Source: Bacteroidota bacterium
GTDB taxonomy: Bacteria; Bacteroidota; Bacteroidia; Chitinophagales; Chitinophagaceae
DNA length: 64,000 nt
Assembly: GCA_018267955.1 (NCBI GenBank)
Contig: JAFDXL010000008.1
Location: forward strand, 403,711 to 467,710
Direction of reading: 5' to 3'
In this document: piece by piece, positions 17,674-26,114 of the stretch
Layout: every line of letters begins with the position of its first letter
How positions within the stretch are numbered: the stretch's first letter is position 1
Made by a program: the position numbers and the translations under genes
The notes under the pieces: generated by a model
Database searches by the model: none
Told to the model about the DNA's origin: nothing
Seen by the model: only the letters and a program-made list of their open reading frames with translations

Positions 17674-18723
17674 ATGAAGTTGTCGCAATTTAAATTTGAC
17701 TTACCTCTAAATCTTATCGCACAGCATCCTGCAAAGACTAGGGAAGAAAGTAGGTTAATGGTTATCCACCGCGACTCTGGTAAGATCGAGCATAAGACCT
17801 TCCGCGATATTATCGACTATTTTGATGATAAGGACGTAATGGTCGTTAACAATACCAAAGTATTTCCTGCAAGGCTTTACGGCCGTAAAGAGAAGACCGG
17901 AGCCAAAATAGAAGTGTTCCTGCTTCGCGAACTCAACAAGCCAAACCGTTTATGGGATGTTATAGTAGACCCCGCACGTAAGATACGCGTGGGCAATAAG
18001 CTATACTTCGGCGATAATGACGAGTTGGTGGCAGAAGTTATTGATAACACTACCTCCCGTGGCCGTACTATCCGTTTCCTCTTTGATGGCGACGAAGAAG
18101 CTTTCAAAAAGATACTGGATACTTTGGGCGAAACTCCGCTGCCAAAGTACATCAAAAGAAAGCCGGAAGAAGAAGACAGGGAACGTTACCAGACCGTTTA
18201 TGCCAAGTACGAAGGTGCAGTTGCAGCTCCTACAGCTGGTCTGCACTTCAGTCGCGAACTCATTAAGCGCCTGGAGATCAAGGGTGTAAATTTCGCTGAA
18301 GCAACCTTGCACACAGGTTTAGGCACCTTCCGCCCAATAGAAGTAGAAGATCTTTCCAAACATAAAATGGATGCGGAATATTTCCGTGTAGATGAGTTCG
18401 CTACCAAAATAGTGAACAAAGCCAAGCTGGACCATCGCAAAATATGCTCTGTTGGTACTACTACCATGCGTGCGCTGGAAAGCTCTGTTACAGCACAGGG
18501 GCTGCTGAAAGCAGAAGAGGGCTGGACAAACTTGTTCATCCACCCGCCGTATGATTTTTCTATAGCTAATTCACTGGTTACCAACTTCCACCTGCCTAAG
18601 ACAAGCCTTCTGATAATGGTTTGTGCATTTGCAGGCTACGAACTTACAATGGAAGCTTACAATACAGCTATCAAAGAAAAATACCGCTTCTTCAGCTACG
18701 GCGATGCCATGTTAGTATTATAA
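17674..18723 (+). CDS. queA: S-adenosylmethionine:tRNA ribosyltransferase-isomerase
   Basis: Transfers and isomerises the ribosyl group of SAM onto preQ1 in tRNA, giving epoxyqueuosine, the penultimate step of queuosine synthesis. At 349 residues it has the family signatures at the expected places: N-terminal [20 protein letters not shown], the [14 protein letters not shown] strand, [10 protein letters not shown], and [13 protein letters not shown], with [14 protein letters not shown] near the end. It is a single-gene unit with its own promoter and a long terminator hairpin. Confidence 0.96.
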   Translation: MKLSQFKFDLPLNLIAQHPAKTREESRLMVIHRDSGKIEHKTFRDIIDYFDDKDVMVVNNTKVFPARLYGRKEKTGAKIEVFLLRELNKPNRLWDVIVDPARKIRVGNKLYFGDNDELVAEVIDNTTSRGRTIRFLFDGDEEAFKKILDTLGETPLPKYIKRKPEEEDRERYQTVYAKYEGAVAAPTAGLHFSRELIKRLEIKGVNFAEATLHTGLGTFRPIEVEDLSKHKMDAEYFRVDEFATKIVNKAKLDHRKICSVGTTTMRALESSVTAQGLLKAEEGWTNLFIHPPYDFSIANSLVTNFHLPKTSLLIMVCAFAGYELTMEAYNTAIKEKYRFFSYGDAMLVL

Positions 18724-18746
18724 TAATTCACGATAATAAAGTTTTA

Positions 18747-18787
18747 TACAACAGCGTACGTATCATATCGTACGCTGTTGTATTTTT
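18747..18787 (+). terminator. Terminator of queA
   Basis: TACAACAGCGTACG and CGTACGCTGTTGTA form a perfect 14-bp stem with an 8-base loop, followed by five T. The last bases also read TATTTTTG, a possible -7 box for gmhA. Confidence 0.9.
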
Positions 18788-18793
18788 GGGTAT

Positions 18794-19369
18794 ATGCAGC
18801 AAAAGATCAGGGCTATTTTACAAGAGTCGATAAATGTTAAAAGCAAGTTGTTAGAGGATGCTGTTTTGATGCAAACCATCGAACAGGTAGTAGAGGCAAT
18901 AATAGATGCTTTCAATGCAGGTAACAAAGTACTGTTTTGCGGCAATGGCGGCAGCGCGGCTGATGCGCAGCACCTTGCAGCAGAGTTTAGCGGCAGGTTC
19001 TATACCGACCGCAATCCATTGCCGTCCGAAGCACTCCACTGTAATACTTCCTATTTAACTGCCGTAGCAAACGATTATGGCTACGAGTTCGTATATAGCA
19101 GGATAGTAAAAGGTACAGGCAAGCCGGGTGATGTGATAGTAGGGCTAAGTACATCAGGTAACTCAGCTAATATTACACTGGCATTACAGACTGCCCGCGA
19201 AATTGGTATGAAAACTGTAGGATTTACAGGAGAAGGCGGTGGTAAAATGAAGGATTGGTGCGATTTTTTAATAGCTGTTCCTAGCAAGGACACGCCAAGG
19301 ATACAGGAAAGCCATATCACGATCGGACATATTATCTGCCAGTTAGTAGAAGAAAGATTATTTATTTAA
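18794..19369 (+). CDS. gmhA: Sedoheptulose-7-phosphate isomerase
   Basis: First enzyme of ADP-heptose synthesis for lipopolysaccharide inner core: sedoheptulose 7-phosphate to D-glycero-D-manno-heptose 7-phosphate. A 191-residue SIS-domain protein with LFCGNGGSAADAQHLAAEF, the GLSTSGNSANI phosphate-binding loop and the C-terminal ESHITIGHIICQLVE helix carrying the conserved His residues. The following gene is a GmhB-like phosphatase, 14 bp on, so the pair forms an operon for heptose supply. Confidence 0.93.
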   Translation: MQQKIRAILQESINVKSKLLEDAVLMQTIEQVVEAIIDAFNAGNKVLFCGNGGSAADAQHLAAEFSGRFYTDRNPLPSEALHCNTSYLTAVANDYGYEFVYSRIVKGTGKPGDVIVGLSTSGNSANITLALQTAREIGMKTVGFTGEGGGKMKDWCDFLIAVPSKDTPRIQESHITIGHIICQLVEERLFI

Positions 19370-19383
19370 AACACAAAGACGAA

Positions 19384-19962
19384 ATGAGCGCGTTTAGTAT
19401 TCCGGCACCTATAGATAGAAGCTGGACCCTGTTCCTGGACAGGGATGGGGTGATCAATGTGGAGAATGTAGGGTCTTACATTACCGATTGGAATGATTTT
19501 AAATTTTGTGATGGTACGTTGCCTGCACTTCGTAAGCTGAATGAAGTGTTTGGGCGTATTGTGGTGGTTACCAATCAGCGTGGGGTAGGGAAGGGTGTGA
19601 TGTCTAAAGATGTGATGAAAGAGATACATGCTAACATGATTAATAGTGTAGTTGACGAAGGTGGCCGTATTGACAAGGTATATGCGTGCACTGCAGTAGA
19701 CGATGCAGATCATAACCGTAAACCCAATACCGGTATGGCCATGCAGGCCAAAGAAGATTTTCCCGAAATCGATTTTCAACGCAGTGTAATGGTAGGTAAT
19801 AGTGTTTCAGACATGGAGTTTGGTAAACGCCTTGCTATGCATACCGTTTTCCTCACTACCAAATACGAGCCGTTTGCATTACCGCACGATCTTATTGATG
19901 AGCAATATGCATCGCTACAGGTATGGGCAGAACAGTTAAAACCTGCACTAATCGCTGGATAG
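19384..19962 (+). CDS. gmhB: HAD-IIIA phosphatase, probable heptose 1,7-bisphosphate phosphatase
   Basis: A 192-residue HAD-superfamily phosphatase likely acting on D-glycero-D-manno-heptose 1,7-bisphosphate. HAD motif I is FLDRDGVINVE, motif II is VVVTNQRGVGKG, and motif III/IV is MVGNSVSDMEFGKR. The usual zinc cysteines of E. coli GmhB are not present; the loop has YACTAVDDADHNRKPNTGM instead, as in zinc-free HisB-like members. Assignment to heptose rests partly on gmhA being the preceding gene. Confidence 0.8.
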   Translation: MSAFSIPAPIDRSWTLFLDRDGVINVENVGSYITDWNDFKFCDGTLPALRKLNEVFGRIVVVTNQRGVGKGVMSKDVMKEIHANMINSVVDEGGRIDKVYACTAVDDADHNRKPNTGMAMQAKEDFPEIDFQRSVMVGNSVSDMEFGKRLAMHTVFLTTKYEPFALPHDLIDEQYASLQVWAEQLKPALIAG

Positions 19963-19991
19963 CAATTAGTTATGTTTCTAGAAACTTACTT

Positions 19992-20018
19992 GAGGTGCTT
20001 TTATCAGCACCTCTTTTT
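19992..20018 (+). terminator. Terminator of gmhA-gmhB
   Basis: GAGGTGC and GCACCTC pair around a short loop, followed by five T. Confidence 0.85.
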
Positions 20019-20101
20019 ATATGTATTTATAGGCATCCCGATCGACTTTAATCCTCTTTTTAATGCCATTTTTCACAGATTAGGGATTTTTTGCACGAAA
20101 A

Positions 20102-20135
20102 TTTGTTATAAAATAAAAACTTTTCTTTACCTTTG
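20102..20135 (+). promoter_or_regulatory. Promoter of the infA-rplQ operon
   Basis: TTTG (20102-20105), 22 bases, then TACCTTTG (20128-20135) fits the Bacteroidota consensus. The infA start is 15 bases beyond the -7 box, so the leader is very short. Confidence 0.65.
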
Positions 20136-20149
20136 CAGTCCTTTTAAAT

Positions 20150-20368
20150 ATGGCTAAACAGTCCTTAATCAAACAAGACGGTACTATTGTAGAAGCATTA
20201 TCAAACGCTATGTTCAGGGTACGTCTCGAAAATGGGCACGAAATATTAGCTACCATATCTGGTAAAATGCGGATGCACTACATACGTATTCTGCCGGGAG
20301 ATAAGGTAGGTGTAGAGATGAGTCCTTATGATTTAAGCCGTGGCCGTATTATATATAGGTATAAATAA
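20150..20368 (+). CDS. infA: Translation initiation factor IF-1
   Basis: A 72-residue OB-fold protein that binds the 30S A site during initiation. The sequence is canonical: [40 protein letters not shown] and the basic C-terminus [10 protein letters not shown]. It heads the alpha operon. secY and map, which usually precede infA in this group, are absent here; the gene has its own promoter after the heptose operon terminator. Confidence 0.97.
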   Translation: MAKQSLIKQDGTIVEALSNAMFRVRLENGHEILATISGKMRMHYIRILPGDKVGVEMSPYDLSRGRIIYRYK

Positions 20369-20394
20369 AATTTTAAATAAATTAACCAACTGTC

Positions 20395-20511
20395 ATGAAG
20401 GTTAGAGCAGCTATAAAAAAGCGTAGTGCTGATTGCAAGATTGTTCGTCGTAAAGGTAAACTGTACGTGATCAACAAAAAGAATCCTCGTTTTAAACAAC
20501 GCCAGGGATAA
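20395..20511 (+). CDS. rpmJ: 50S ribosomal protein L36
   Basis: A 38-residue, very basic zinc-ribbon ribosomal protein. [20 protein letters not shown] and then [15 protein letters not shown] are almost identical to the family consensus. It is the form with one Cys in the visible metal site (DCK), as in many Bacteroidota L36. It sits between infA and rpsM as in most bacteria. Confidence 0.96.
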   Translation: MKVRAAIKKRSADCKIVRRKGKLYVINKKNPRFKQRQG

Positions 20512-20557
20512 TATTAATTAGAAATTAGTTTTTAGAAATTAAAATTTATAAAAATAC

Positions 20558-20938
20558 ATGGCTCGTATAGCTGGTATAGACCTTCCAAAGAACAAGCGTG
20601 GTGAGATAGCGCTCACATATATCTACGGTATCGGCCGTAGCACTGCTCAGTACATCCTCGACAAATCAGGCATTTCTTATGATAAGAAAGCTATGGAGTG
20701 GAACGATGATGAGCAAGCGTCTATCCGTAACATCATAAGCAGTGAGTTTAAAGTGGAAGGCCAGTTGCGTTCAGAAGTTCAGATGAACATCAAACGCCTG
20801 ATGGATATTGCATGTTATCGCGGCGTACGTCACCGTAAAGGTTTGCCTCTGCGTGGTCAGCGTACTCGTACCAACAGCCGTACCCGTAAAGGTAAGCGCA
20901 AAACTGTTGCAGGTAAAAAGAAAGCACCTAAGAAATAA
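20558..20938 (+). CDS. rpsM: 30S ribosomal protein S13
   Basis: A 126-residue head protein of the small subunit that contacts the P-site tRNA and the 50S subunit. [31 protein letters not shown] and the C-terminal [23 protein letters not shown] tail (here [16 protein letters not shown]) are canonical. Second to last gene before an unusual 105-bp gap with two hairpins. Confidence 0.97.
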   Translation: MARIAGIDLPKNKRGEIALTYIYGIGRSTAQYILDKSGISYDKKAMEWNDDEQASIRNIISSEFKVEGQLRSEVQMNIKRLMDIACYRGVRHRKGLPLRGQRTRTNSRTRKGKRKTVAGKKKAPKK

Positions 20939-20943
20939 TCTTA

Positions 20944-21015
20944 GAGCCACTGCCGGATCTGTTGGGGTGCAGCAGGGAGGAGTGGCTCAAAACCGTTTAA
21001 CGACGGTTCTTTTTA
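20944..21015 (+). promoter_or_regulatory. Hairpin pair between rpsM and rpsK
   Basis: GAGCCACT (20944-20951) can pair with AGTGGCTC (20981-20988). Right after it AACCGT (20991-20996) pairs with ACGGTT (21003-21008), followed by CTTTTTATT. The second hairpin looks like an intrinsic terminator and the pair could act as an attenuator or as a binding site for a regulatory ribosomal protein. Confidence 0.5.
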
Positions 21016-21043
21016 TTAACGACTACCTTAGTTCAAAATTAAA

Positions 21044-21445
21044 ATGGCAAAAGCTCAATCTTCTGCAAAAGCCGCGGCTAAAAAGCGCGTAGTAAAAGTT
21101 GATCCGCACGGCGATGTGCATATCAGCGCAACATTCAATAACATCATCGTAAGCATTACCAACAAACAAGGCCAGGTAATTTCATGGTCTTCTGCAGGTA
21201 AAATGGGCTTCCGTGGTTCTAAAAAGAACACCCCATACGCTGCTCAGATGGCTTCTCAGGACTGCGGTAAAGTAGCAGCCGATGCAGGTCTGAAGAAAGT
21301 AGACGTATTCGTTAAAGGTCCTGGTTCTGGCCGTGAAGGTGCTATCCGTGCTTTAGCAGCAGTTGGTATCGAAGTAGTATCTATCAAAGACGTTACTCCT
21401 ATGCCGCACAATGGTTGCCGCCCTCCTAAAAAACGTAGGGTATAA
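21044..21445 (+). CDS. rpsK: 30S ribosomal protein S11
   Basis: A 133-residue platform protein of the small subunit. The motifs [40 protein letters not shown] and the C-terminal [18 protein letters not shown] are canonical. The N-terminus has a Lys/Ala extension typical of bacterial S11. Confidence 0.97.
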   Translation: MAKAQSSAKAAAKKRVVKVDPHGDVHISATFNNIIVSITNKQGQVISWSSAGKMGFRGSKKNTPYAAQMASQDCGKVAADAGLKKVDVFVKGPGSGREGAIRALAAVGIEVVSIKDVTPMPHNGCRPPKKRRV

Positions 21446-21492
21446 TCTACAACCACATTAATAGTATTTTTTTTAATTTTTAAATAATAATA

Positions 21493-21535
21493 CTGCTACG
21501 TATCGGGTTTTACGATTTTAAATGAGACGCAGCAG
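21493..21535 (+). promoter_or_regulatory. Possible structured leader before rpsD
   Basis: CTGC...CGT (21493-21501) can pair with ACG...GCAG (21527-21535), and inside this ATCG (21502-21505) pairs with CGAT (21513-21516). S4 autoregulates alpha operons in other bacteria, so a control site just before rpsD would be reasonable, but the stem is weak. Confidence 0.3.
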
Positions 21536-21551
21536 GTAACAAAAATCGAAA

Positions 21552-22157
21552 ATGGCACGTTATACAGGACCAAAAAACAGAATCTGCCGCATATTCGGCG
21601 AACCAATCTTAGGCTCAGGCAAAAACCTGCAAAAGAATAGCAATCCTCCGGGACAGCACGGCCCTTCTAAAAAGCGCAAGGCTGCAAGTGAATATGCTAT
21701 TCAGCTGAAAGAAAAACAAAAAGCTAAGTATACCTATGGTGTTTTGGAAAAACAATTCCGCAACACATATACTGAAGCTGCACGTCTGAAGGGTGCAACT
21801 GGTGAGAACCTGATCAAATTGCTGGAAGCTCGTCTGGACAATACAGTATTTCGTTTAGGTATTGCACCTACTCGTCCTGCTGCCCGTCAGCTGGTTTCTC
21901 ACAAACACATTATGGTTAATGGCGAGATCGTAAACATCCCGTCTTACCAAATGAAACCGGGAGACATCATTGAACTGAAGCCAAAGAGCAAGGTGAATAC
22001 AGATGTTACCAGCATGATACGCGGTAAAAACCCTAAGATCAGCTGGGTTGACTGGAACGAAAAAGATCTGAAAGGTACATACATTGCTCATCCGGAACGC
22101 GAATCAGTTCCTGAGAACATTAAGGAGCAATTGATAGTGGAATTGTACTCTAAGTAA
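21552..22157 (+). CDS. rpsD: 30S ribosomal protein S4
   Basis: A 201-residue primary 16S-rRNA-binding protein and, in several bacteria, the repressor of its own operon. MARYTGPKNRICRIFGEPIL is the zinc-free N-terminal form; the S4 RNA-binding domain shows RLDNTVFRLGIAPTRPAARQ and VSHKHIMVNGEIVNIPSYQM. Canonical position before rpoA, with a hairpin in between. Confidence 0.97.
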   Translation: MARYTGPKNRICRIFGEPILGSGKNLQKNSNPPGQHGPSKKRKAASEYAIQLKEKQKAKYTYGVLEKQFRNTYTEAARLKGATGENLIKLLEARLDNTVFRLGIAPTRPAARQLVSHKHIMVNGEIVNIPSYQMKPGDIIELKPKSKVNTDVTSMIRGKNPKISWVDWNEKDLKGTYIAHPERESVPENIKEQLIVELYSK

Positions 22158-22166
22158 TAATTTTAC

Positions 22167-22200
22167 GCTCCTGCTTCACCGCAGGAGCTTTGCTTGTTTT
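22167..22200 (+). terminator. Hairpin between rpsD and rpoA
   Basis: GCTCCTGC and GCAGGAGC pair around TTCACC and are followed by a T-rich tract. It resembles an intrinsic terminator inside the operon and could lower rpoA expression relative to the ribosomal protein genes, or act as an attenuator. Confidence 0.6.
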
Positions 22201-22249
22201 TAGCAGGCACCCCAATAACACAAAAACGTAAAAAAATCAAAAGCTCAAT

Positions 22250-23245
22250 ATGGCCATATTGAATTTTCAAAAACCGGATAAGATAGTTCTTCAGAAAGCT
22301 AATGACTTCGAAGCACAATTCGAATTCCGTCCTCTGGAACAAGGATATGGTGTTACCATTGGTAACGCTCTTCGTCGTGTATTGCTTTCTTCTCTGGAAG
22401 GGTATGCGATCACTGCTATCAAAATAGCTGGTGCAGATCACGAATTTGCTACCATCAAAGGTGTACTCGAAGATGTTACTGAGATCATCCTGAACCTGAA
22501 ACAGGTACGCCTGAAAAAGGCTGTAGAAGGGGATGTTACTTCTGACAGGGTAGAACTGACTATCAAAGGTAAAGAAGCGTTTACTGCTGCTATGATCGGC
22601 GAAGCGCTGCCTAACTTTGAAGTTATGAACCCCGAACTGGTTATCTGCAGCATGGATCCTGGTACTACTTTCCAGATCGAACTGCATATCGGCAAAGGCC
22701 GTGGCTATGTTCCTGCAGAAGAAAATCGTCCTAAAGAAGCGCCGCTGGGTATTATCGCCATCGACTCTATCTACACACCGATCAAAAATGTAAAATACAG
22801 TATCGAAAACACCCGCGTTGAACAACGTACGGACTTCGAAAAACTGATAATGGAAGTTTCTACAGATGGTACTATCCATCCTGAAGAAGCTGTAAAAGAA
22901 GCTTCACGCATCCTTATCCAGCACCTGATGATCATCACCGATGAGAACATCTCACTGGATACTAAGCGCGAAGAAAAAGAAGCAGTGGTAGATGAAGAAA
23001 CACTGCAACTGCGCAAAGTATTGAACACTCCTCTGGAAGATCTGGAACTTTCTGTACGTGCATTCAACTGTCTGAAAGCTGCTAAGATCAATTCTCTGAG
23101 CGAGCTGGTACAATACACTCAGGAAGAACTGATGAAATTCCGCAACTTTGGTCAGAAATCTCTGTCTGAAATTGAACAGGTGCTGGGCGAACGCGGTCTG
23201 CACTTCGGTATGGATATCAGCAAATTCCACCGCAGCAACGATTAA
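22250..23245 (+). CDS. rpoA: DNA-directed RNA polymerase alpha subunit
   Basis: A 331-residue subunit that nucleates RNA polymerase assembly and contacts promoter UP elements and activators. The N-terminal domain has [20 protein letters not shown] (assembly helix), and the C-terminal domain shows [20 protein letters not shown] with the helix-hairpin-helix [13 protein letters not shown]. Length and domain order are normal. Confidence 0.97.
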   Translation: MAILNFQKPDKIVLQKANDFEAQFEFRPLEQGYGVTIGNALRRVLLSSLEGYAITAIKIAGADHEFATIKGVLEDVTEIILNLKQVRLKKAVEGDVTSDRVELTIKGKEAFTAAMIGEALPNFEVMNPELVICSMDPGTTFQIELHIGKGRGYVPAEENRPKEAPLGIIAIDSIYTPIKNVKYSIENTRVEQRTDFEKLIMEVSTDGTIHPEEAVKEASRILIQHLMIITDENISLDTKREEKEAVVDEETLQLRKVLNTPLEDLELSVRAFNCLKAAKINSLSELVQYTQEELMKFRNFGQKSLSEIEQVLGERGLHFGMDISKFHRSND

Positions 23246-23253
23246 TATTAATT

Positions 23254-23306
23254 CAAAATCCAAAAGTAAAAATTCAAAAAACGGATCATTTTACTTTTGG
23301 ATTTTG
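23254..23306 (+). repeat. 18-bp inverted repeat between rpoA and rplQ
   Basis: An 18-base arm beginning CAAAATCCAAAAG (23254-23271) and its perfect complement ending TTTTGGATTTTG (23289-23306) enclose a 17-base loop. Flanking segments AATTCAAAAA and TTTTTGAATT add a second pairing. AT-rich repeats of this style recur between genes in Bacteroidota genomes; it may be a mobile intergenic repeat or an RNA element. Confidence 0.6.
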
Positions 23307-23340
23307 CTTTTTGAATTTTTACTTAACATCAGTACTTCAT

Positions 23341-23365
23341 ATTCCTTGACACGGTATGAAGGAAT
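23341..23365 (+). promoter_or_regulatory. Hairpin in the rplQ leader
   Basis: ATTCCTT (23341-23347) and AAGGAAT (23359-23365) pair across 11 bases, 17 bases before the rplQ start. Possible translational control site. Confidence 0.35.
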
Positions 23366-23381
23366 TTAAAAACTAACAGTC

Positions 23382-23939
23382 ATGCGTCACGGAGACAAAA
23401 TCAAAAATCTAAGCCGTACAGCCTCGCATCGCCGGGCTTTATTGTCAAACCTTGCTAGCCAGCTTATCGAGCACAAGCGTATTGTTACCACCCTTGCTAA
23501 GGCCAAATCTCTGCGTGTTTATGTAGAGCCGCTGCTGACACGTGGTAAAAGCGATACCATGCACAACCGTCGTGTAGTGTTCAGCTACCTGCAGGATAAA
23601 GAAGCTATCAAAGAATTGTTTAGCACTATCGGCGATAAAATAGCTAACCGCCCGGGTGGTTATACTCGTATCATCAAATTGCCTCGCCGTATGGGTGACG
23701 CTGCTGATATGGCTATGATCGAGCTGGTTGATTTCAACGAGATCTACAAAACCGGTACTAAAGATGCAGCTGCTAAGAAAACCCGTCGTAGCCGTCGTGG
23801 TAACGCAGCTCCTGCTAAGAAAACAGAAACTGCTGCTCCTGCTGCAGAAGCTTCAGCTCCTGTTATCGAAGAATCTCCTGCAGTTCCTGAGATCAACGAA
23901 GCACCTGCTACAGAAGGTACAGAAGAAAGCAACGCTTAA
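23382..23939 (+). CDS. rplQ: 50S ribosomal protein L17 with extended C-terminal tail
   Basis: A large-subunit protein near the exit tunnel. The core (residues 1-120) is canonical: [20 protein letters not shown] and [17 protein letters not shown], then [20 protein letters not shown]. The total of 185 residues is longer than the about 120-130 of most bacteria because of a low-complexity tail rich in Lys, Ala, Pro and Glu (from about residue 130), as in other Bacteroidota. Last gene of the operon with a terminator behind it. Confidence 0.96.
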   Translation: MRHGDKIKNLSRTASHRRALLSNLASQLIEHKRIVTTLAKAKSLRVYVEPLLTRGKSDTMHNRRVVFSYLQDKEAIKELFSTIGDKIANRPGGYTRIIKLPRRMGDAADMAMIELVDFNEIYKTGTKDAAAKKTRRSRRGNAAPAKKTETAAPAAEASAPVIEESPAVPEINEAPATEGTEESNA

Positions 23940-23960
23940 TTTTTTTAATAAGCATATTGA

Positions 23961-23990
23961 TAAAGGCTACCATTTGGTAGCCTTTATTAT
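23961..23990 (+). terminator. Terminator of the alpha operon
   Basis: TAAAGGCTACCA and TGGTAGCCTTTA pair around a minimal loop and are followed by TTATTT. Confidence 0.85.
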
Positions 23991-24018
23991 TTCCGTTACT
24001 TAGTAACTTGCCCCCTCT

Positions 24019-24735
24019 ATGTGCACTGTAACTTTTGTTCCCACTCAAACCGGCATTTTTCTATCTTCTAACAGGGATGAACTTGTTTTAAGAAAGCCTG
24101 CTACTCCGCCCATGGAGCATCAATATAGTTTTGGCAAAATATTATTTGCACAGGATGGCGAAAAGGGTGGCACCTGGATGGGTGCACACGAGAATGGCAA
24201 TATTATGGTGCTGATGAACGGTGCGTTTGAGCGTCATAAAAGACAGGAAGCTTACAGGGAGAGTAGGGGTATTATTTTCCTCGAAATATTCAATGGGCCT
24301 GAGCCGGTTCGGAATTTCGATACAATAGAGCTCAATGATATAGAACCATTCACCTTAGTACAATGGCAGCAGGATAATTCTTCTCTTTGGGAAATGCGCT
24401 GGGATGGCGAAAGTAAATTTATTGCAGAGAAGAAGCCGGACCTTCCTCAAATATGGTCGTCTGCAATGCTGTACGATAAGCCGGTAATTGAAAAGAGGGA
24501 ACAGTGGTTTGATAAGTGGTTGCAGGAAGGTCACAATTTCAATTTCCAGGAAATAATGAAGTTTCACGAGTTTGGTGGCGATGGTGATGAAATGACAGAC
24601 CTGAAAATGAATAGGAATGGAATTCTTAAAACCGTTAGTATTACAGTGGTAGAGGCTTTAGATAATGAGTTTGTAATGCACTATCATGATACCATATCTG
24701 GTGAGCGGTTTAAGAATGAATGGCGGCACAAATAG
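24019..24735 (+). CDS. NRDE (TANGO2-type) family protein
   Basis: A 238-residue protein whose second residue is a Cys (MCTVTFVPT), followed by SSNRDE, the signature that names the family. TANGO2 relatives are linked to haem trafficking and to NTN-hydrolase folds, where the N-terminal Cys could be the nucleophile; the bacterial function is not established. GGTWMGAHENG is the second conserved block. A GTTAC-TTA-GTAAC palindrome and TAACTTGC lie just upstream as a likely promoter. Confidence 0.85.
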   Translation: MCTVTFVPTQTGIFLSSNRDELVLRKPATPPMEHQYSFGKILFAQDGEKGGTWMGAHENGNIMVLMNGAFERHKRQEAYRESRGIIFLEIFNGPEPVRNFDTIELNDIEPFTLVQWQQDNSSLWEMRWDGESKFIAEKKPDLPQIWSSAMLYDKPVIEKREQWFDKWLQEGHNFNFQEIMKFHEFGGDGDEMTDLKMNRNGILKTVSITVVEALDNEFVMHYHDTISGERFKNEWRHK

Positions 24736-24736
24736 T

Positions 24737-24744
24737 TAACTTTG
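24737..24744 (+). promoter_or_regulatory. Probable -7 box of the cytochrome lipoprotein gene
   Basis: TAACTTTG matches TAnnTTTG, 42 bases before the GTG start. It overlaps the end of the NRDE gene region; no clear -33 TTG. Confidence 0.35.
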
Positions 24745-24786
24745 AGATAATATTAGCTTCATAACTTGCTGACAAACAAAACAAAC

Positions 24787-25218
24787 GTGCGTCAGTTAAG
24801 TCAAAAAATCGCAGCTATATCTATTGCAGCAATTGCTCTGGTGTCTTGCAAGCATAACGCTGCAAATTTCGTAGTAACACCTGCAAATACAGGAAATCCA
24901 ACTTCTAATGCGCCGACAGCTTGTGATACTACAAATGTTAGCTATAGCAAAGATGTTCAGCCAATTATCAGGAACAACTGCTATGAATGTCATGCAACTT
25001 CCGTTACACAGGAAGGCGGCCTTAACCTGGAGGATACCACTTCATTAAAGCAATATTTAACGAAGCACTATCGCGGGGATGGTATATATGGTTCTCAGTT
25101 AATGCATATCATCAATCAACTACCGGGTAGTTTACAAATGCCACCAAGCTATAAGCTCGACTCTTGTTCCATAAATAAAATACAGCGTTGGATACACCTT
25201 GGCGCCCCTATTTCTTAA
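24787..25218 (+). CDS. c-type cytochrome lipoprotein
   Basis: A 143-residue exported lipoprotein. The signal sequence ends in a lipobox (ALVSC), so it should be anchored in a membrane facing the periplasm. One haem-binding motif, CYECH, is in DVQPIIRNNCYECHATS, and PSYKLDSCSINKIQRWI near the C-terminus is the usual ending of planctomycete-type cytochrome c domains (a Met ligand lies in LQMPPS). The start is a GTG at 24787; an upstream TTG at 24766 adds seven residues. Electron partner unknown. Confidence 0.8.
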   Translation: MRQLSQKIAAISIAAIALVSCKHNAANFVVTPANTGNPTSNAPTACDTTNVSYSKDVQPIIRNNCYECHATSVTQEGGLNLEDTTSLKQYLTKHYRGDGIYGSQLMHIINQLPGSLQMPPSYKLDSCSINKIQRWIHLGAPIS

Positions 25219-26114
25219 TGTAACGGGCGCTTCTTTATCATACCGCCTTTGGTATCATTGATAGTATGCTGGATGATGAATGCATCATTATCCACTTTTT
25301 CTACCTCGTGTACCAGGCGATGAACTTCAAGGCGGGTTACTACCGAGAATATGATCTTGCGGTCTTCATCAATAATGCCTTTTTTCCCAAATCCTCCTTC
25401 GCCCTTGTATATAGTTACTGCCCTGCCCAGGTTGTTAATAATGGTCGATTTTATTTCGTCTGCCTTTTCAGATATAATGGTCACTCCGATATACTCTTCA
25501 ATACCGGTTATAAGAAAGTCAACCGTCTTCGACGCAGACAAATAAGTGAGCATAGAATAGAGTGCAGTTTCGATGTTGATAAGCAATGCAGATACGCAAA
25601 ATAGAAGCACATTAAAAAGGGCGATAACATCCCCAACACTCATGCTGGAATTGCGGGTAATATAAATGGCCATTACCTCCGTGCCATCTATCACACTACC
25701 CCCCCGAATAGCAAGTCCTATGCCTGCGCCAAGGAAAAAGCCCCCGAAAACTGCGATCAGTAATTTGTCGTTAGTAATATGGGGCAAGTCTATGAACGCA
25801 ACAATCACCGCCAGGCCGGCAATAGCTAGTAATGTTTTCAAGGCAAATTCTCTGGATATCTGCCGTATGGCAATAATAATAAAAGGAATATTGATCAGGA
25901 CTATCAATATCGGCAAGGGAAAGCCGGTCAGCCTTGTTATTAACAGCGATATACCTGTAACACCACCATCCAGGAACCCATTGGGTAATAAAAAGCCTTT
26001 AAGGCCAATGGCTGCTGAGCAGATGCCTGCGCAGATAAGGAAAAATTCTTTTGACCTTTTCAGTCCTGGGTTGCCCGGTTTAGCAGATCCTGTATGATGT
26101 TGTGCGCTATTCAT
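25215..26114 (-). CDS. YitT family membrane protein with DUF2179 domain
   Basis: A 299-residue integral membrane protein of the YitT/DUF161 family. About five transmembrane helices are seen (EFFLICAGICSAAIGLKGFL onwards, with the GGVTGISLLITR motif), followed by a cytoplasmic DUF2179 domain in which the EEYIGVTIISEKADEI and FSVVTRLEVHRL segments stand out. Function is not established; transport is assumed. The start at 26114 (MNSAQHHTG) avoids a long unsupported extension. Its 3' end overlaps the convergent cytochrome gene by 4 bp. Confidence 0.88.
   Translation of the reverse strand: MNSAQHHTGSAKPGNPGLKRSKEFFLICAGICSAAIGLKGFLLPNGFLDGGVTGISLLITRLTGFPLPILIVLINIPFIIIAIRQISREFALKTLLAIAGLAVIVAFIDLPHITNDKLLIAVFGGFFLGAGIGLAIRGGSVIDGTEVMAIYITRNSSMSVGDVIALFNVLLFCVSALLINIETALYSMLTYLSASKTVDFLITGIEEYIGVTIISEKADEIKSTIINNLGRAVTIYKGEGGFGKKGIIDEDRKIIFSVVTRLEVHRLVHEVEKVDNDAFIIQHTINDTKGGMIKKRPLH

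Noticed and set aside
19384..19962. Histidinol-phosphate phosphatase (HisB-N) for the HAD gene
   Set aside because: The gene directly follows gmhA and no his gene is near, so the heptose role is more likely.
22163..22879. Long minus-strand ORF opposite rpoA (238 aa)
   Set aside because: It lies entirely opposite rpoA, has no family features and is rich in Phe, Ser and Arg as antisense shadows are.
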